This document shows positions 33,725-46,400 of a stretch of DNA of 64,000 nt, one piece after another. Made by a program: the position numbers and the translations under genes. The notes beneath the pieces are model-generated. The model was given only the letters and a program-made list of their open reading frames with translations, searched no databases and was not told the DNA's origin. Source of the stretch: Paracentrotus lividus (lineage: Eukaryota > Echinodermata > Echinoidea > Camarodonta > Echinidae). The DNA lies in NCBI GenBank assembly GCA_940671915.1, contig CALNVZ010003435.1:6235218-6299217 (forward strand), given 5' to 3'. How positions within the stretch are numbered: position 1 is the stretch's first letter; each line of letters begins with the position of its first letter.

Positions 33725-36700
33725 AACCTTTTCTGAACATGTAGGCCTATCCTATAGACGAATTCGGCAGCGTTTCATGGAAGTGAGCCTCTATGTGCCC
33801 GCCATACAGCTGGGGGTTACCAGTTGTACTATGCATGTGTATGTCTGCGCATACAAGGAGCATGGTAGTACATTGGAAGCCCCTGGCAAGGCTGCCACCA
33901 TGACAAAACATCACCCAAACCGAATTCGTCTATAATGTACATTCTGCGGCGATTGTAACATAATTGTTTATTTTGGTGTGACAAGTGATATTTTTAATTT
34001 TCAAATTGTAATCCTCAGGAAACAGTTTGGCTCTGATGAATTGATGAATGGAGCCAAATATCGTTCAAATTTTCAAGAAAATCAGGCAATGAGTAAGAGA
34101 AATTACTTGATAGAGAGCAGAGGTTGTGGAGTCTTCATCCTGCAAGCTGTGAGAACACATGACAAGCATGGACCGTCCTACAAACTTAGAGGCATCTTCC
34201 AGGAGGGTGGTAGCATTGATTCCGCTGAACTCCTGGAGATGGACCACCTTCCCTCTAGGTTGTCCTGGTGAGTCTCTGTGAAGGCAGCACTCTTGCTGTG
34301 ATATATCACGTAATGACTGTTAGACGGGCCTAACAATTCCACGCTCCATTAGAAATTCAAAAGACCAGTTGTCGTTTCCGTCTGGTAGCAAGGGAACCTG
34401 CAAGCAAAAGAGGAAAAGTCAAATTATGTATTTGCTGGACTTGATGATAACAAGAACCCATGGTTGATAATTCCTTAAATCCCCCCCCCCACCTAGATCA
34501 CTACTCATCATCAATCACTAGTGCACTTTTTTTTTAAAGAGGTTAAATCACAAAAATTACCCCTTGTTAAATAATACATTGCAGGAGGATAATTGACAGA
34601 AATCAGTCATTAACAATAAGCTTTAATACATGTATGAATATGCATTTACAGTGAAATTCTTGTATCTAACTATATATCCAGTGATCGCAAGAGAGCAAGC
34701 AAAGCAGAGTAACATATGATGAATCACCTTTCAGCTTTAGAAAATCTTCAGGAGTGGATAAAGCTTGCCTTTCAAAAGAGATAGGTTGCTAGAACCTGAT
34801 ATATTCTTATCATTCAATCACCCAATGATCAAAGTTTTCTGTGTGTTATCATATATCTCAATATATCTTACCTTTTTAACTTTACCATCTCTTTGGAAGT
34901 GAACATGACGTCTGACTCGGAACTGCTCCTGACTGGTTAGGCTGAGCGCTGCATATGACAAGAGCACATGAGCCATCTGGATCTGGGTTGTGTTGATGGG
35001 GTGAGGAATTATACTAGCCTTGTTCTTATTAAATAACCGCCTTGGGTCCTTCAAACAGAACACCGAGCCCCCATGACCGAACTGGGCCAGGTTTGAAATA
35101 ACCGTTGCATGGGACTTGCCGAAGAGGAGCTTGGGTTGAATGAACCCTTGGGCATCGGTGAAGACTCATTCAGTTGTAGATACTGTGCTCACCCCCCTGG
35201 GCGAGGACTTGACAGAGTAATGGTTGCCATCAAAACCACATCTGAGTAGGGTGATTTCAGATGAATCGCTATCATTTTTGCCACGTGTGAGGAGGAGTAA
35301 AGCGGGTTCCTCCACCGTGTTTGGCATTGACATTCATCTTGGTGGCAATAACAGATGGGATTGGAAACACAAGAAGTGGATGATTCCAGCACGCATAATC
35401 AGCTGAAAAAGCAAAAGTTCAAGAACAAATAATTATTAACCTTTGTGCACTCGTATTTTTCATAATCAAATTAAAACATTATTATTTGTAAGTCTTCATA
35501 TGGAGCTCTTAATATTAGAAAGAATTTAAAGAATTATTAATGGTCTGAAATCAGACGATATAATATATTTCATATTCATAATCTGCATATAATATCTCTT
35601 AAATTCTGGATTCAGATACAATTTTTTTTCTTTTAGTTTCAGCACATATTATCATTATTCACTAATAGAATAAGCTTTGCATAATTTAAGTCTACACAGT
35701 ACCCAGACAAAATAAAATAGTGAGTTGTTGTATGCATCCCACACTCCAAGCTATAAGTATATCCCCAAAATTGCTTAATTGATTTAACTTTGTGACTTAC
35801 CAATATTTGAGATGACGATGGTCGTGGAGGGAGGTTCAGATCTTCTTTCTTCAATCCACAGATGCAGCTACAGTGTGTGGTAGGAAAGATTATAACTTAA
35901 TAGACATACATGCATTTAAACAGAATTGTCAATATTCACTGTCCGATAACTACGCGGTAGACAGTGGATGCTCTAGCCCACTCTGAGGATATTTTTCTCC
36001 AACATAAAACTTGTATAAATTTTTAAAAGAAACATTAAAATACATGTATTTAGATAAAGGAGATTTATGACAAGTTTCCTTACATCTCAAGGCATTGGTT
36101 CATTCATTCAAAATATCTTTCTCCAAAGAGTGTGCTCATTCTTTCTTGTGTTGCCAGCAATTTTACTCACATTTTGCAGCTTTAGCACGCTGAGCTGCTT
36201 TCAACAGTTGGTTATTTTTTTTCTGCCAGCTGAAAGGCTGCAACGGCCTTCACCTTCTTGGATGCTTGAGGCCCCTGGCTCTTGATACCTTGGTGCCCAT
36301 TTTAGCCTCTTCCTTCAAGTCAGTCCTAGGTCCAAGCCTAGCTCCACAGCATCATTTACATAGGATAACCTTTGACCTGAAAACGATATAAATTCTAATG
36401 CTTTAATGTTTATATATTAACTATCTAATCATAATTTTAGGTAATCCTCCATTAAAACAGTAGAGGCACCGGTCCAAAAACAAAGATTAGCTCAAACTAC
36501 AGAACTGTTCTTGTTTATAGTTAAGACACAGGGAAAAAGACCTCTAAATCGATGCCAACTCACATCACTGAAGCTTTTTCTCCTGCTTTGCGATGCCCCC
36601 CATACACAAGATAATGATAGTCACTTTTTTTTTTAATGTCCTTGGGAAATGGGGCAATTCATGAATATAGACAGTGAACAGGGGTAATTGATGGCAAGGA

Positions 36701-37263
36701 ATATTTTTTTATGATCACAAGTTCTTCATAAACAAGGACGATCTTTGTTATTGAAGGTTGGAAATGTCTTTGTTTATGCAAACAATCTGCTTTCTGGAAA
36801 GGTGCCTCTGTCAAAGGGATTAAATACTTCCCAAAACAAGTGCAAAATCCAAAATTAGTAAAAATTCTACGGACTGTAAAACAAACTACTAAAGGGGTTT
36901 CAGAGCAAACCAAGTCATTTATTATTTAAGATAGTGAAAAAAAAGGAGACTACATGTAGGTCACAGCCATATGTGTGATCAAATTACCAGAGAATGCAGT
37001 TGGAAACACTCTGTCCATCAGAAAGGATGAATATGTTGGTCCAATAGAGAGAAAAGAAAAAGAAAGAGAAGGGTGTTTCACCGGTGTATTGCACATGCAA
37101 GCCCGTACTGGAGGACCCAATGTGTTTATGGCCAAAACTAAGGGCCCTGCATCATATACATCAAGAGCCAGATCCAGCTCTGTCATGAGCTTCAGTGGAC
37201 AGACGCCCAAACTAAGATGCGGGGACTTCATATTATAACCCACAATACGCTCTATACCCAGTT

Positions 37264-37505
37264 ATGGGTGTCCGGACAGGTTGGGTGTCCGGCCGGACAC
37301 TCAATTTTAACCAGCCATTTGAAAGGGTTTTCAAGCAATGTCTTTGTAGTTTTTTAGCACTAAATGTTAGAAAAATATTGTGGAGAACAAAAATTGAGGA
37401 TGATAAGAAGTATTCAACATTTATTTTTTGGCTTAATCCTGAGACAAAAAAAACCAGGCCTCATTTTGTTAGGTGTCCGGACACCCAACCCCCCCCCCCC
37501 AATCC
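37264..37505. repeat. small inverted-repeat element (GGTGTCCGGACA), left arm copy
   Basis: GGGTGTCCGGACAGG and GTGTCCGGCCGGACAC at the left, AGGTGTCCGGACACCC at the right. Mirrored at about 42215-42440. Confidence 0.6.
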
Positions 37506-37833
37506 TACTGCCTGAAAAGTGTTACAGTGTTCAGAATCTGGATATGAATCATGAAATATCTAGTAGACATGTAGATTCTAACGTTAGATCTAATAAAGTA
37601 GGCTGTTAGATCCACTCATATGTACGAGATCAATATAACAGAAGTATATTGACCTCGTATTGAATAAGGTACTTTTCGTTGTAGAAAAAATGTAGACCCA
37701 GATATTAGGATATAGTTAAGGATATATGATAAGAGGATACAACAATAATAATAACTAATATATATGTTTCTTAAGTAAACACAATGTTGGAGATTTAAGT
37801 TATGAAAGATAGAAAAATAAAGAGAAACTCACC

Positions 37834-39674
37834 GCTGGTCCGGTGCGTGTCACGTACGTAGTAAAAGCGCCTCCAATGCGTGTACTGTGTGCAGCTATGG
37901 CGCTATTGTTAAGAGTCGTCGCAAATCAACTTCACCCTGAGAAAATCGGCATTTTCTAAAAACAAACTCGGACCACAACCGTAATTACTTTATGTCGTGT
38001 GCGCTGACCCACATGATATAATCGTACTTACTGAATCCATTACTGGGTAGAAAAACTGAAAGACTAGTACAATTGTTGACATTGTTCTAGTTTAACGTAA
38101 TACGTTGAAGCAAGAACAGTAAAGGGAATTTTCTTGGAAATAAAAATACATCTATGACGTCTGGTTTCAAGTCTGGTTTCAACTGTCAGTGTCCTTATTT
38201 TCTTGTCCTTAATTTTTCTTTTTCTCTTTCGTATTCTTTTCCTTGTCGTTTCCATAGTCATCTTCTTTTTATTGTTGTTGTTCTTTTCGTCTTTCATTTA
38301 ATTTATTTATTTATTCTTTTATTATATATTATTTTTTTGCGCCCCCTAAATTGCCGCCCGGGGGCACACGCCCCTTCACCCTCCTCTAACGTTAGATAGT
38401 CACTCCTGCAGAGCGTTGCAGCTCTTCAGAATATCATTATATAATTATATATCATTATATATAAAAAATACAAAATACAAAATTGATTTAAAAAGGAAAA
38501 AAAAAAAAAGGAAGATCATGTAAAGACGACTTGAGCCTACCCTATAGCTGTTATATGGTACTCTTCTTGAGGGCCGAAGGCGGATTTTTTTTTTTTTTTT
38601 TTTACACCCCCCCCACTTATCACGCGGCCATATTAAACGTGGGAAAAAAAATCTGATGTACTTTTTTGATCGCCAGGCGTGATGTCAAAAAAAATTGATG
38701 TAGGCCTACCTTTTTGTCCACTTTTGCAGATTTCGAACCCACCCGTAAAAATCCTAGTTAGGGGCCTGCTTGCTATGTGCAAAATATTAACATGGTTATT
38801 ACAAAAAATTTTAAATATAAATCTCTCAGCTTTGGAGAAAAACTAAGTCAAGCTCAATGAGTTTTTAATGGATCGGTATTGAGCTGGCCTATCACCGGAA
38901 GTAATCTTACTCGACTTACTCCACGAATTACCCAGGCCCTGTATTTATATAGGGCCTAAATTACACCGCACAGCGCCTCATAAGACGTAAGTTATATAAG
39001 TGCATTGCATGCAGTACATTGCATTCGTCGCTACAGAAACCGGAATTTATTTTGGATCTATCCAACTTTAAACCTTTCTGATGACATCGAGTGGAGACAG
39101 ACCCCAAAAAAGGTTATAGGCAACAAGGAAGGATAATTGGTACGTAAAAATATACATTTGTTGTGAAAATATTAATATAAAAATGTAGTTATGCACCTAT
39201 TATTAGTCACTGTATTTGATAGTAGTCCCACGTAGTGGTGCTGCTAGCGTGGTTAGATCTAAATGTTTTTAAAATTGTAAATTCAAAGGATTCCAGACTG
39301 ACCTAGACTCTAGCTAGAGTCACAGTCCATCACTGCTGTTTATTCTAGTGCTGGTGTCTGTGGTGACGTTTTTTTTTTTTTTTTTTTTTTTTGTTTTGCA
39401 CCGCCAAAAAAGGCAATAGACTCTAACTAGGGGAAAACGCGGCCGCTTTACCCCCACCACCCTGCGACCTTGGTCCGCTCCGGTCGGCTGCCCACTGCAT
39501 GTTCGCTGCCCGTATCGTACCGGTACGTCGTTCACATCACGTCACACAACACGGAGAAAAGTTCCTCCATAATTTAGTAATTTATGCATGACACTCGAAT
39601 GATCACGAATTAGCATATGAAATACACTACCATTGTGCCTTCTAATGAACAATAGTCACGATAAAATTTAGATT
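37834..39674. other. 5' flank and non-coding part of the left palindrome arm
   Basis: The mirror of 39999-41866: promoter-side DNA of the duplicated gene, homopolymer tracts and low-complexity sequence. No open frame that I believe. Confidence 0.6.
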
Positions 39675-39998
39675 GTCATTTATTTTTTTGGTAAGTCCTC
39701 ATTTCTTTATGCGTTTTGAAATATTGGGGTACGTCCGACAGTGGATTCGTTGAAGTTCCTTTTTTTTTTCTCTTCTTATTCTAAAAAATATTGAAAGAGT
39801 GGGTCTACGCCAAACCGTTTTTGAAGTCGCGTCTTGCAGTTTTTCTTGCAAAATGGTCTCCGTTTTGGTAATGATTGACAGCGCGCACGACAAAGAGGTC
39901 TAATTATCGGGAACAGCTGAATCGCGTTGTTCAGTTACGGTCCAACGCACTTTCCAAGTTCCCCCCTCGCAACCGGAGGCGGAGCTCCTCGCGATAGT
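39675..39998. repeat. unpaired centre of the palindrome, foldback-element arm
   Basis: These 324 bp match 27440-27740 (right arm of the foldback element at 26690-27815). Reverse-complemented, they read as the natural continuation of the element broken at 32575 and join smoothly to 39999. Confidence 0.75.
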
Positions 39999-40288
39999 AA
40001 ATGACAAATCTAAATTTTATCGTGACTATTGTTCATTAGAAGGCACAATGGTAGTGTATTTCATATGCTAATTCGTGATCATTCGAGTGTCATGCATAAA
40101 TTACTAAATTATGGAGGAACTTTTCTCCGTGTTGTGTGACGTGATGTGAACGACGGTACCGGTACGATACGGGCAGCGAACATGCAGTGGGCAGCCGGAC
40201 CGGAGCGGACCAAGGTCGCAGGGTGGTGGGGGTAAAGCGGCCGCGTTTTCCCCTAGTTAGAGTCTATTGCCTTTTTTGGCGGTGCAAA

Positions 40289-40335
<47 letters not shown>

Positions 40336-41779
40336 GTCACCACAGACACCAGCACTAGAATAAACAGCAGTGATGGACTGGTGACTCTAGCTAGAGTCTA
40401 GGTCAGTCTGGAATCCCTTTGAATTTACAATTTTAAAAACATTTAGATCTAACCACGCTAGCAGCACCACTACGTGGGACTACTATCAAATACAGTGACT
40501 AATAATAGGTGCATAACTACATTTTTATATTAAATATTTTCACAACAAATGTATATTTTTACGTACCAATTATCCTTCCTTGTTGCCTATAACCTTTTTG
40601 GGGTCTGTCTCCACTCGATGTCATCAGAAAGGTTTAAAGTTGGATAGATCAAATAAATTTCCGGTTCTGTAGCGACGAATGCAATGTACTGCATGCAATG
40701 CACTTATATAACTTACGTCTTATGAGGGCGCTGTGCGGTGTAATTTAGGCCCTATATAAATACAGGCTTGGGTAATTCGTGGAGTAAGTCGAGTAAGATT
40801 ACTTCCGGTGATAGGCCAGCTCAATACGCGATCCATTAAAAACTCATTGAGCTTGACTTAGTTTTTCTCCAAAGCTGAGAGATTATATTAAAATTTTTTG
40901 TAATAACCATGTTAATATTTGCACATAGCAAGCAGGCCCCTAACTAGGATTTTTACGGGTGGGTTCGAAATCTGCAAAAGTGGACAAAAAGGTAGGCCTA
41001 CATCAAATTTTTTTGACATCACGCCTGGCGATCAAAAAAGTACATCAGATTTTTTTTCCCACGTTTAATATGGCCGCGTGATAAGTGGGGGGGGTGTAAA
41101 AAAAAAAAAAAAAAAATCCGCCTTCGGCCCTCAAAGAAGAGTACCATATAACAGCTATAGGGTAGGCTCAAGTCGTTCTTTACATGATCTTCCTTTTTTT
41201 TTTTTTCCTTTTTTAAATCAATTTTGTATTTTGTATTTTTTTTATATATATGATATATAATTATATTATATGATATTCTGAAGAGCTGCAACGCTCTGCA
41301 GGAGTGACTATCTAACGTTAGAGGAGGGTGAAGGGGCGTGTGCCCCGCGGCGGCAATTTAGGGGGCGCAAAAAAATAATTATATAATAAAAGAATAAATA
41401 AATAAATTAAATGAAAGACGAAAAGAACAACAACAATAAAAGAAGATGACTATGGAAACGACAAGGAAAAGAATACGAAAGAGGAAAAGAAAAATTAAGG
41501 ACAAGAAAAATAAGGACACTGACAGTTGAAACCAGACTTGAAACCAGACGTATAGATGTATTTTTTTTCCAAGAAAATTCCCTTACTGTTCTTGCTTCAA
41601 CGTATTACGTTAAACTAGAACAATGTCAACAATTGTACTAGTCTTTCAGTTTTTCTACCCAGTATGGATTCAGTAAGTACGATTATATCATGTGGGTCAG
41701 CGCACACGACATAAAGTAATTACGGTGTGGTCCGAGTTTGTTTTAGAAAATGCCGATTTTTCAGGGTGAAGTTGATTTG

Positions 41780-41867
41780 CGACGACTCTTAACAATAGCG
41801 CATAGCTGCACACAGTACACGCATTGGAGGCGTTTTACTACGTACGTGACACGCACCAGGACCAGCG
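41780..41867 (+). other. 5' untranslated exon of the malectin-FBA-NACHT gene
   Basis: A donor GCG/GTGAGT at 41867 pairs with an acceptor TTTTCAG at 43345, removing a 1.5-kb intron and placing the ATG at 43421 in the second exon. The upstream boundary is a guess. The region before it includes a CpG-containing stretch likely to hold the promoter. Confidence 0.5.
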
Positions 41868-42214
41868 GTGAGTTTCTCTTTATTTTTCTATCTTTCATAA
41901 CTTAAATCTCCAACATTGTGTTTACTTAAGAAACATATATATTAGTTATTATTATTGTTGTATCCTCTTATCAATTATCCTTAACTATATCCTAATATCT
42001 GGGTTCTATAACATTTTTTCCTACAACGAAAAGTACCTTATTCAATACGAGGTCAATATACTTCTGTTATATTGATCTCGTACATATGAGTGGATCTAAC
42101 AGCCTACTTTATTAGATCTAACGTTAGAATCTACCATGTCTACTAGATATTTCATGATTCATATCCAGATTCTGAACACTGTAACACTTTTCAGGCAGTA
42201 GGATTGGGGGGGGG

Positions 42215-42440
42215 GGGTTGGGTGTCCGGACACCTAACAAAAATGAGGCCTGGTTTTTTTTGTCTCAGGATTAAGCCAAAAATAAATGTTGAATACTTCT
42301 TATCATCCTCAATTTTTGTTCTCCACAATATTTTCTAACATTTAGTGCTAAAAAACTACAAAGACATTGCTTGAAAACCCTTTCAAATGGCTGGTTAAAA
42401 TTGAGTGTCCGGCCGGACACCCAACCTGTCCGGACACCCC
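42215..42440. repeat. small inverted-repeat element (GGTGTCCGGACA), right arm copy
   Basis: Mirror of 37264-37505; lies in the 5'UTR intron. Confidence 0.6.
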
Positions 42441-43420
42441 ATAACTGGGTATAGAGCGTATTGTGGGTTATAATATGAAGTCCCCGCATCTTAGTTTTGG
42501 GCGTCCTGTCCACTGAAGCTCATGACAGAGCTGGATCTGGCTCTTGATGTATATGATGCAGGGCCCTTAGTTTTGGCCATAAACACATTGGGTCCTCCAG
42601 TACGGGCTTGCATGGTGCAATACACCGGGTGAAACACCCTTCTCTTTTCTTTTTCTTTTCTCTCTATTGGACCAACATATTCATCCTTTCTGATGGACAG
42701 AGTGTTTTCCAACTGCATTCTCTGGTAATTTGATCACACATATGGCTGTAGACCTACATGTAGTCTCCTTTTTTTTCACTATCTTAAGATAATAAATGAC
42801 TTCTGGTTGCTCTGAAACCCCTTTAGTAGTTTGTTTTTACAGTCCGTAGAATTTTACTAATTTTGGATTTTGCACTTGTTTTGGGAAGTTATTTAATCCC
42901 TTTGACAGAGGCACCTTTCCAGAAAGCAGATTGTTTGCATAAACAAAGACATTTCCCAACCTTCAATAACAAAGATCGTCCTTGTTTATGAAGAACTTGT
43001 GATCATAAAAAAATATTCCTTGCCATCAATTACCCCTGTTCACTGTCTATATTCATGAATTGCCCCATTTCCCAAGGACATTTAAAAAAAAAAGTGACTA
43101 TCATTATCTTGTAGTTATGGGGGGCATCGCAAAGCAGGAGAAAAAGCTTCAGTGATTGGAGTTGGCATCGATTTAGAGGTCTTTTTCCCTGTGTCTTAAC
43201 TATAAACAAGAACAGGTTCTGTAGTTTGAGCTAATCTTTGTTTTTGGACCGGTGCCTCTACTGTTTTAATGGAGGATTACCCTAAAATTATGATTAGATA
43301 GTTAATATATAAACATTAAAGCATTAGAATTTATATCGTTTTCAGGTCAAAGGTTATCCTATGTAAATGATGCTGTGGAGCTAGGCTTGACCCTAGGACT
43401 GACTGAAGGAAGAGGCTAAA

Positions 43421-46400
43421 ATGGGCACCAAGGTATCCAAGAGCCAGGGGCCTCAAGCATCCAAGAAGGTGAAGGCCGTTGCAGCCTTTCAGCTGGCAGG
43501 AAAAAATAACCAACTGTTGAAAGCAGCTCAGCGTGCTAAAGCTGCAAAATGTGAGTAAAAATTGCTGGCAACACAAGAAAGAATGAGCACACTCTTTGGA
43601 GAAAGATATTTTGAATGAATGAACCAATGCCTTGAGATGTAAGGAAACTTGTCATAAATCTCCTTTATCTAAATACATGTATTTTAATGTTTCTTTTAAA
43701 AATTTATACAAGTTTGTATGTTGGAGAAAAATATCCTCAGAGTGGGCTAGAGCATCCACTGTCTACCGCGTAGTTATCGGACAGTGAATATTGACAATTC
43801 TGTTTAAATGCATGGTATGTCTATTAAGTTATAATCTTTCCTACCACACACTGTAGCTGCATCTGTGGATTTGAAGAAAGAAGATCTGAACCTCCCTCCA
43901 CGACCATCGTCATCTCCAAATATTGGTAAGTCACAAAGTTAAATCAATTAAGCAATTTTGGGGATATACTTATAGCTTGGAGTGTGGGATGCATACAACA
44001 ACTCACTATTTTATTTTGTCTGGGTACTGTGTAGACTTAAATTATGCAAAGCTTATTTCTATAGTGAATAATGATAATATGTGCTGAAACTAAAAGAAAA
44101 AAAAATTGTATCTGAATCCAGAATTTAAGAGATATTATATTGCAGATTATGAATATGAAATATATTATATCGTCTGATTTCAGACCATTAATAATTCTTT
44201 TAAATTCTTTCTAATATTAAGAGCTCCATATGAAGACTTACAAATAATAATGTTTTAATTTGATTATGAAAAATACGAGTGCACAAAGGTTAATAATTAT
44301 TTGTTCTTGAACTTTTGCTTTTTCAGCTGATTATGCGTGCCTGGAATCATCCACTTCTTGTGGTTTTCCAATCCCATCTGTTATTGCCACCAAGATGAAT
44401 GTCAATGCCAAACACGGTGGAGGAACCGCTTTACTCCTCCTCACACGTGGCAAAAATGATAGCGATTCATCTGAAATCACCCTACTCAGATGTGGTTTTG
44501 ATGGCAACCATTACTCTGTCAAGTCCCTCGCCCAGGGGGGTGAGCACAGTATCTACAACTGGAATGAAGTCTTCACCGATGCCCAAGGGTTCATTCAACC
44601 CAAGCTCCTCTTCGGCAAGTCCCATGCAACGGTTATTTCAAACCTGGCCCAGTTCGGTCATGGGGGCTGCGGTGTTCTGTTTGAAGGACCCAAGGCTGGG
44701 TTATTTAATAAGAACAAGGCTAGTATAATTCCTTCACCCCCCATCAACACAACCCAAGATCCAGATGGCTCATGTGCTCTTGTCATATGCAGCGCTCAGC
44801 CTAACCAGTCAGGAGCAGTTCCGAGTCAGACGTATCATGTTCACTTCCAAAGAGATGGTAAAGTTAAAAAGGTAAGATATATTGAGATATATGATAACAC
44901 ACAGAAAACTTTGATCATTGGGTGATTGAATGATAAGATATATCAGGTTCTAGCAACCTATCTCTTTTGAAAGGCAAGCTTTTATCCACTCCTGAAGATT
45001 TTCTAAAGCTGAAAGGTGATTCATCATATGTTACTCTGCTTTGCTTGCTCTCTTGCGATCACTGGATATATAGTTAGATACAAGAATTTCACTGTAAATG
45101 CATATTCATACATGTATAAAGCTTATTGTTAATGACTGATTTCTGTCAATTATCCTCCTGCAATGTATTATTTAACAAGGGGTAATTTTTGTGATTTAAC
45201 CTCTTTAAAAAAAAAGTGCACTAGTGATTGATGATGAGTAGTGATCTAGGTTGGGGGGGGGGGGATTTAAGGAATTATCAACCATGGGTTCTTGTTATCA
45301 TCAAGTCCAGCAAATACATAATTTGACTTTTCCTCTTTTGCTTGCAGGTTCCCTTGCTACCAGACGGAAACGACAACTGGTCTTTTGAATCTTCTAATGG
45401 AGCGTTGGAATTGTTAGGCCCGTCTAACAGTCATTACGTGATATATCACAGCAAGAGTGCTGCCTTCACAGAGACTCACCAGGACAAACCTAGAGGGAAG
45501 GTGGTCCATCTCCAGGAGTTCAGCGGAATCAATGCTACCACCCTCCTGGAAGATGCCTCTAAGTTTGTAGGACGGTCCATGCTTGTCATGTGTTCTCACA
45601 GCTTGCAGGATGAAGACTCCACAACCTCTGCTCTCTATCAAGTAATTTCTCTTACTCATTGCCTGATTTTTCTGAAAATTTGAACGATATTTGGCTCCAT
45701 TCATCAATTCATCAGAGCAAACTGTTTCCTGAGGATTACAATTTGAAAATTAAAAATATCCACTTGTCAGCCAAAATTAAACAATTATGTTACAATCGCC
45801 GCAGAATGTACATATAGACGAATTCGGTTTGGGTGATGTTTTGTCATGGTGGCAGCCATTGCCAGGGGGCTTCCAATGTACTACGCATGCTCCTTGTATG
45901 CGCAGACATACACATGCATAGTACACTGGGTAACCCCCAGCTGTATGGCGGGCACATAGAGGGCTCACTTCCATGAAACGCTGCCCGAATTCGTCTATAG
46001 GATAGGCCTACATGTTCAGAAAAGGTTTACAGTCGAAACTCATTATAACAAGAGTCTGATATAACGAGGTAATTTTGCTAATCCAATCTTTTTATATTCT
46101 TTTGTTTTTGACGCTGATATAACGAGATTCCAGATAATCCAAGGACCTCGTTAAAATGAGATTCCACTGTATTTCAATGATGACGTATGATTGATTATAA
46201 CAATGTCCTTTGGTGTACTACTTTTCTGCTGCATGTATGTTTGTGTAGTTGAATGGATATACATGTTGCTTTTTATTTATTCAGGTGACCCTTATGAAAG
46301 GTCAAGCTGGTGTAGCCTACATAGCTGGTATGTCAGGGATCATGCAATCTGCAGACGTGTGGACCATCTCATTGACTGATCAGAAAGATCTTCAGATCAT

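Larger units (their letters stand above)
32601..37833 (-). pseudogene. inverted, incomplete and frameshifted copy of the malectin-FBA-NACHT gene's first six exons
   Basis: The minus strand mirrors the 5'UTR exon (to 37833), exon 1 (36300-36171), exon 2 (35867-35801) and exons 3-6 of the intact gene on the right arm. It stops at the gap about 12 bp before the end of exon 6. One-base differences break the frame: an A run of eight instead of G plus six A in exon 1, two single-base losses in exon 2, and one in exon 4 near 34260. Scattered homopolymer indels look like uncorrected sequence error in a misplaced block rather than gradual decay. A true degenerate duplicate cannot be excluded. Confidence 0.6.
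32601..39674. repeat. left arm of a 14.5-kb palindrome
   Basis: Nearly identical to the reverse complement of 39999-47160 throughout, introns and MITEs included. Differences are mostly one-base indels in homopolymers plus some substitutions. It starts at the gap and ends inside a foldback element. Confidence 0.9.

Noticed and set aside
39320-39893. Frames around the palindrome centre as a gene
   Set aside because: They overlap a foldback-element arm and homopolymers, and no splice-consistent or conserved product is seen.
45414-45707. Antisense frame of 97 aa opposite exon 4
   Set aside because: It is a shadow of a real exon. The sense strand has splice sites in register with its neighbours.
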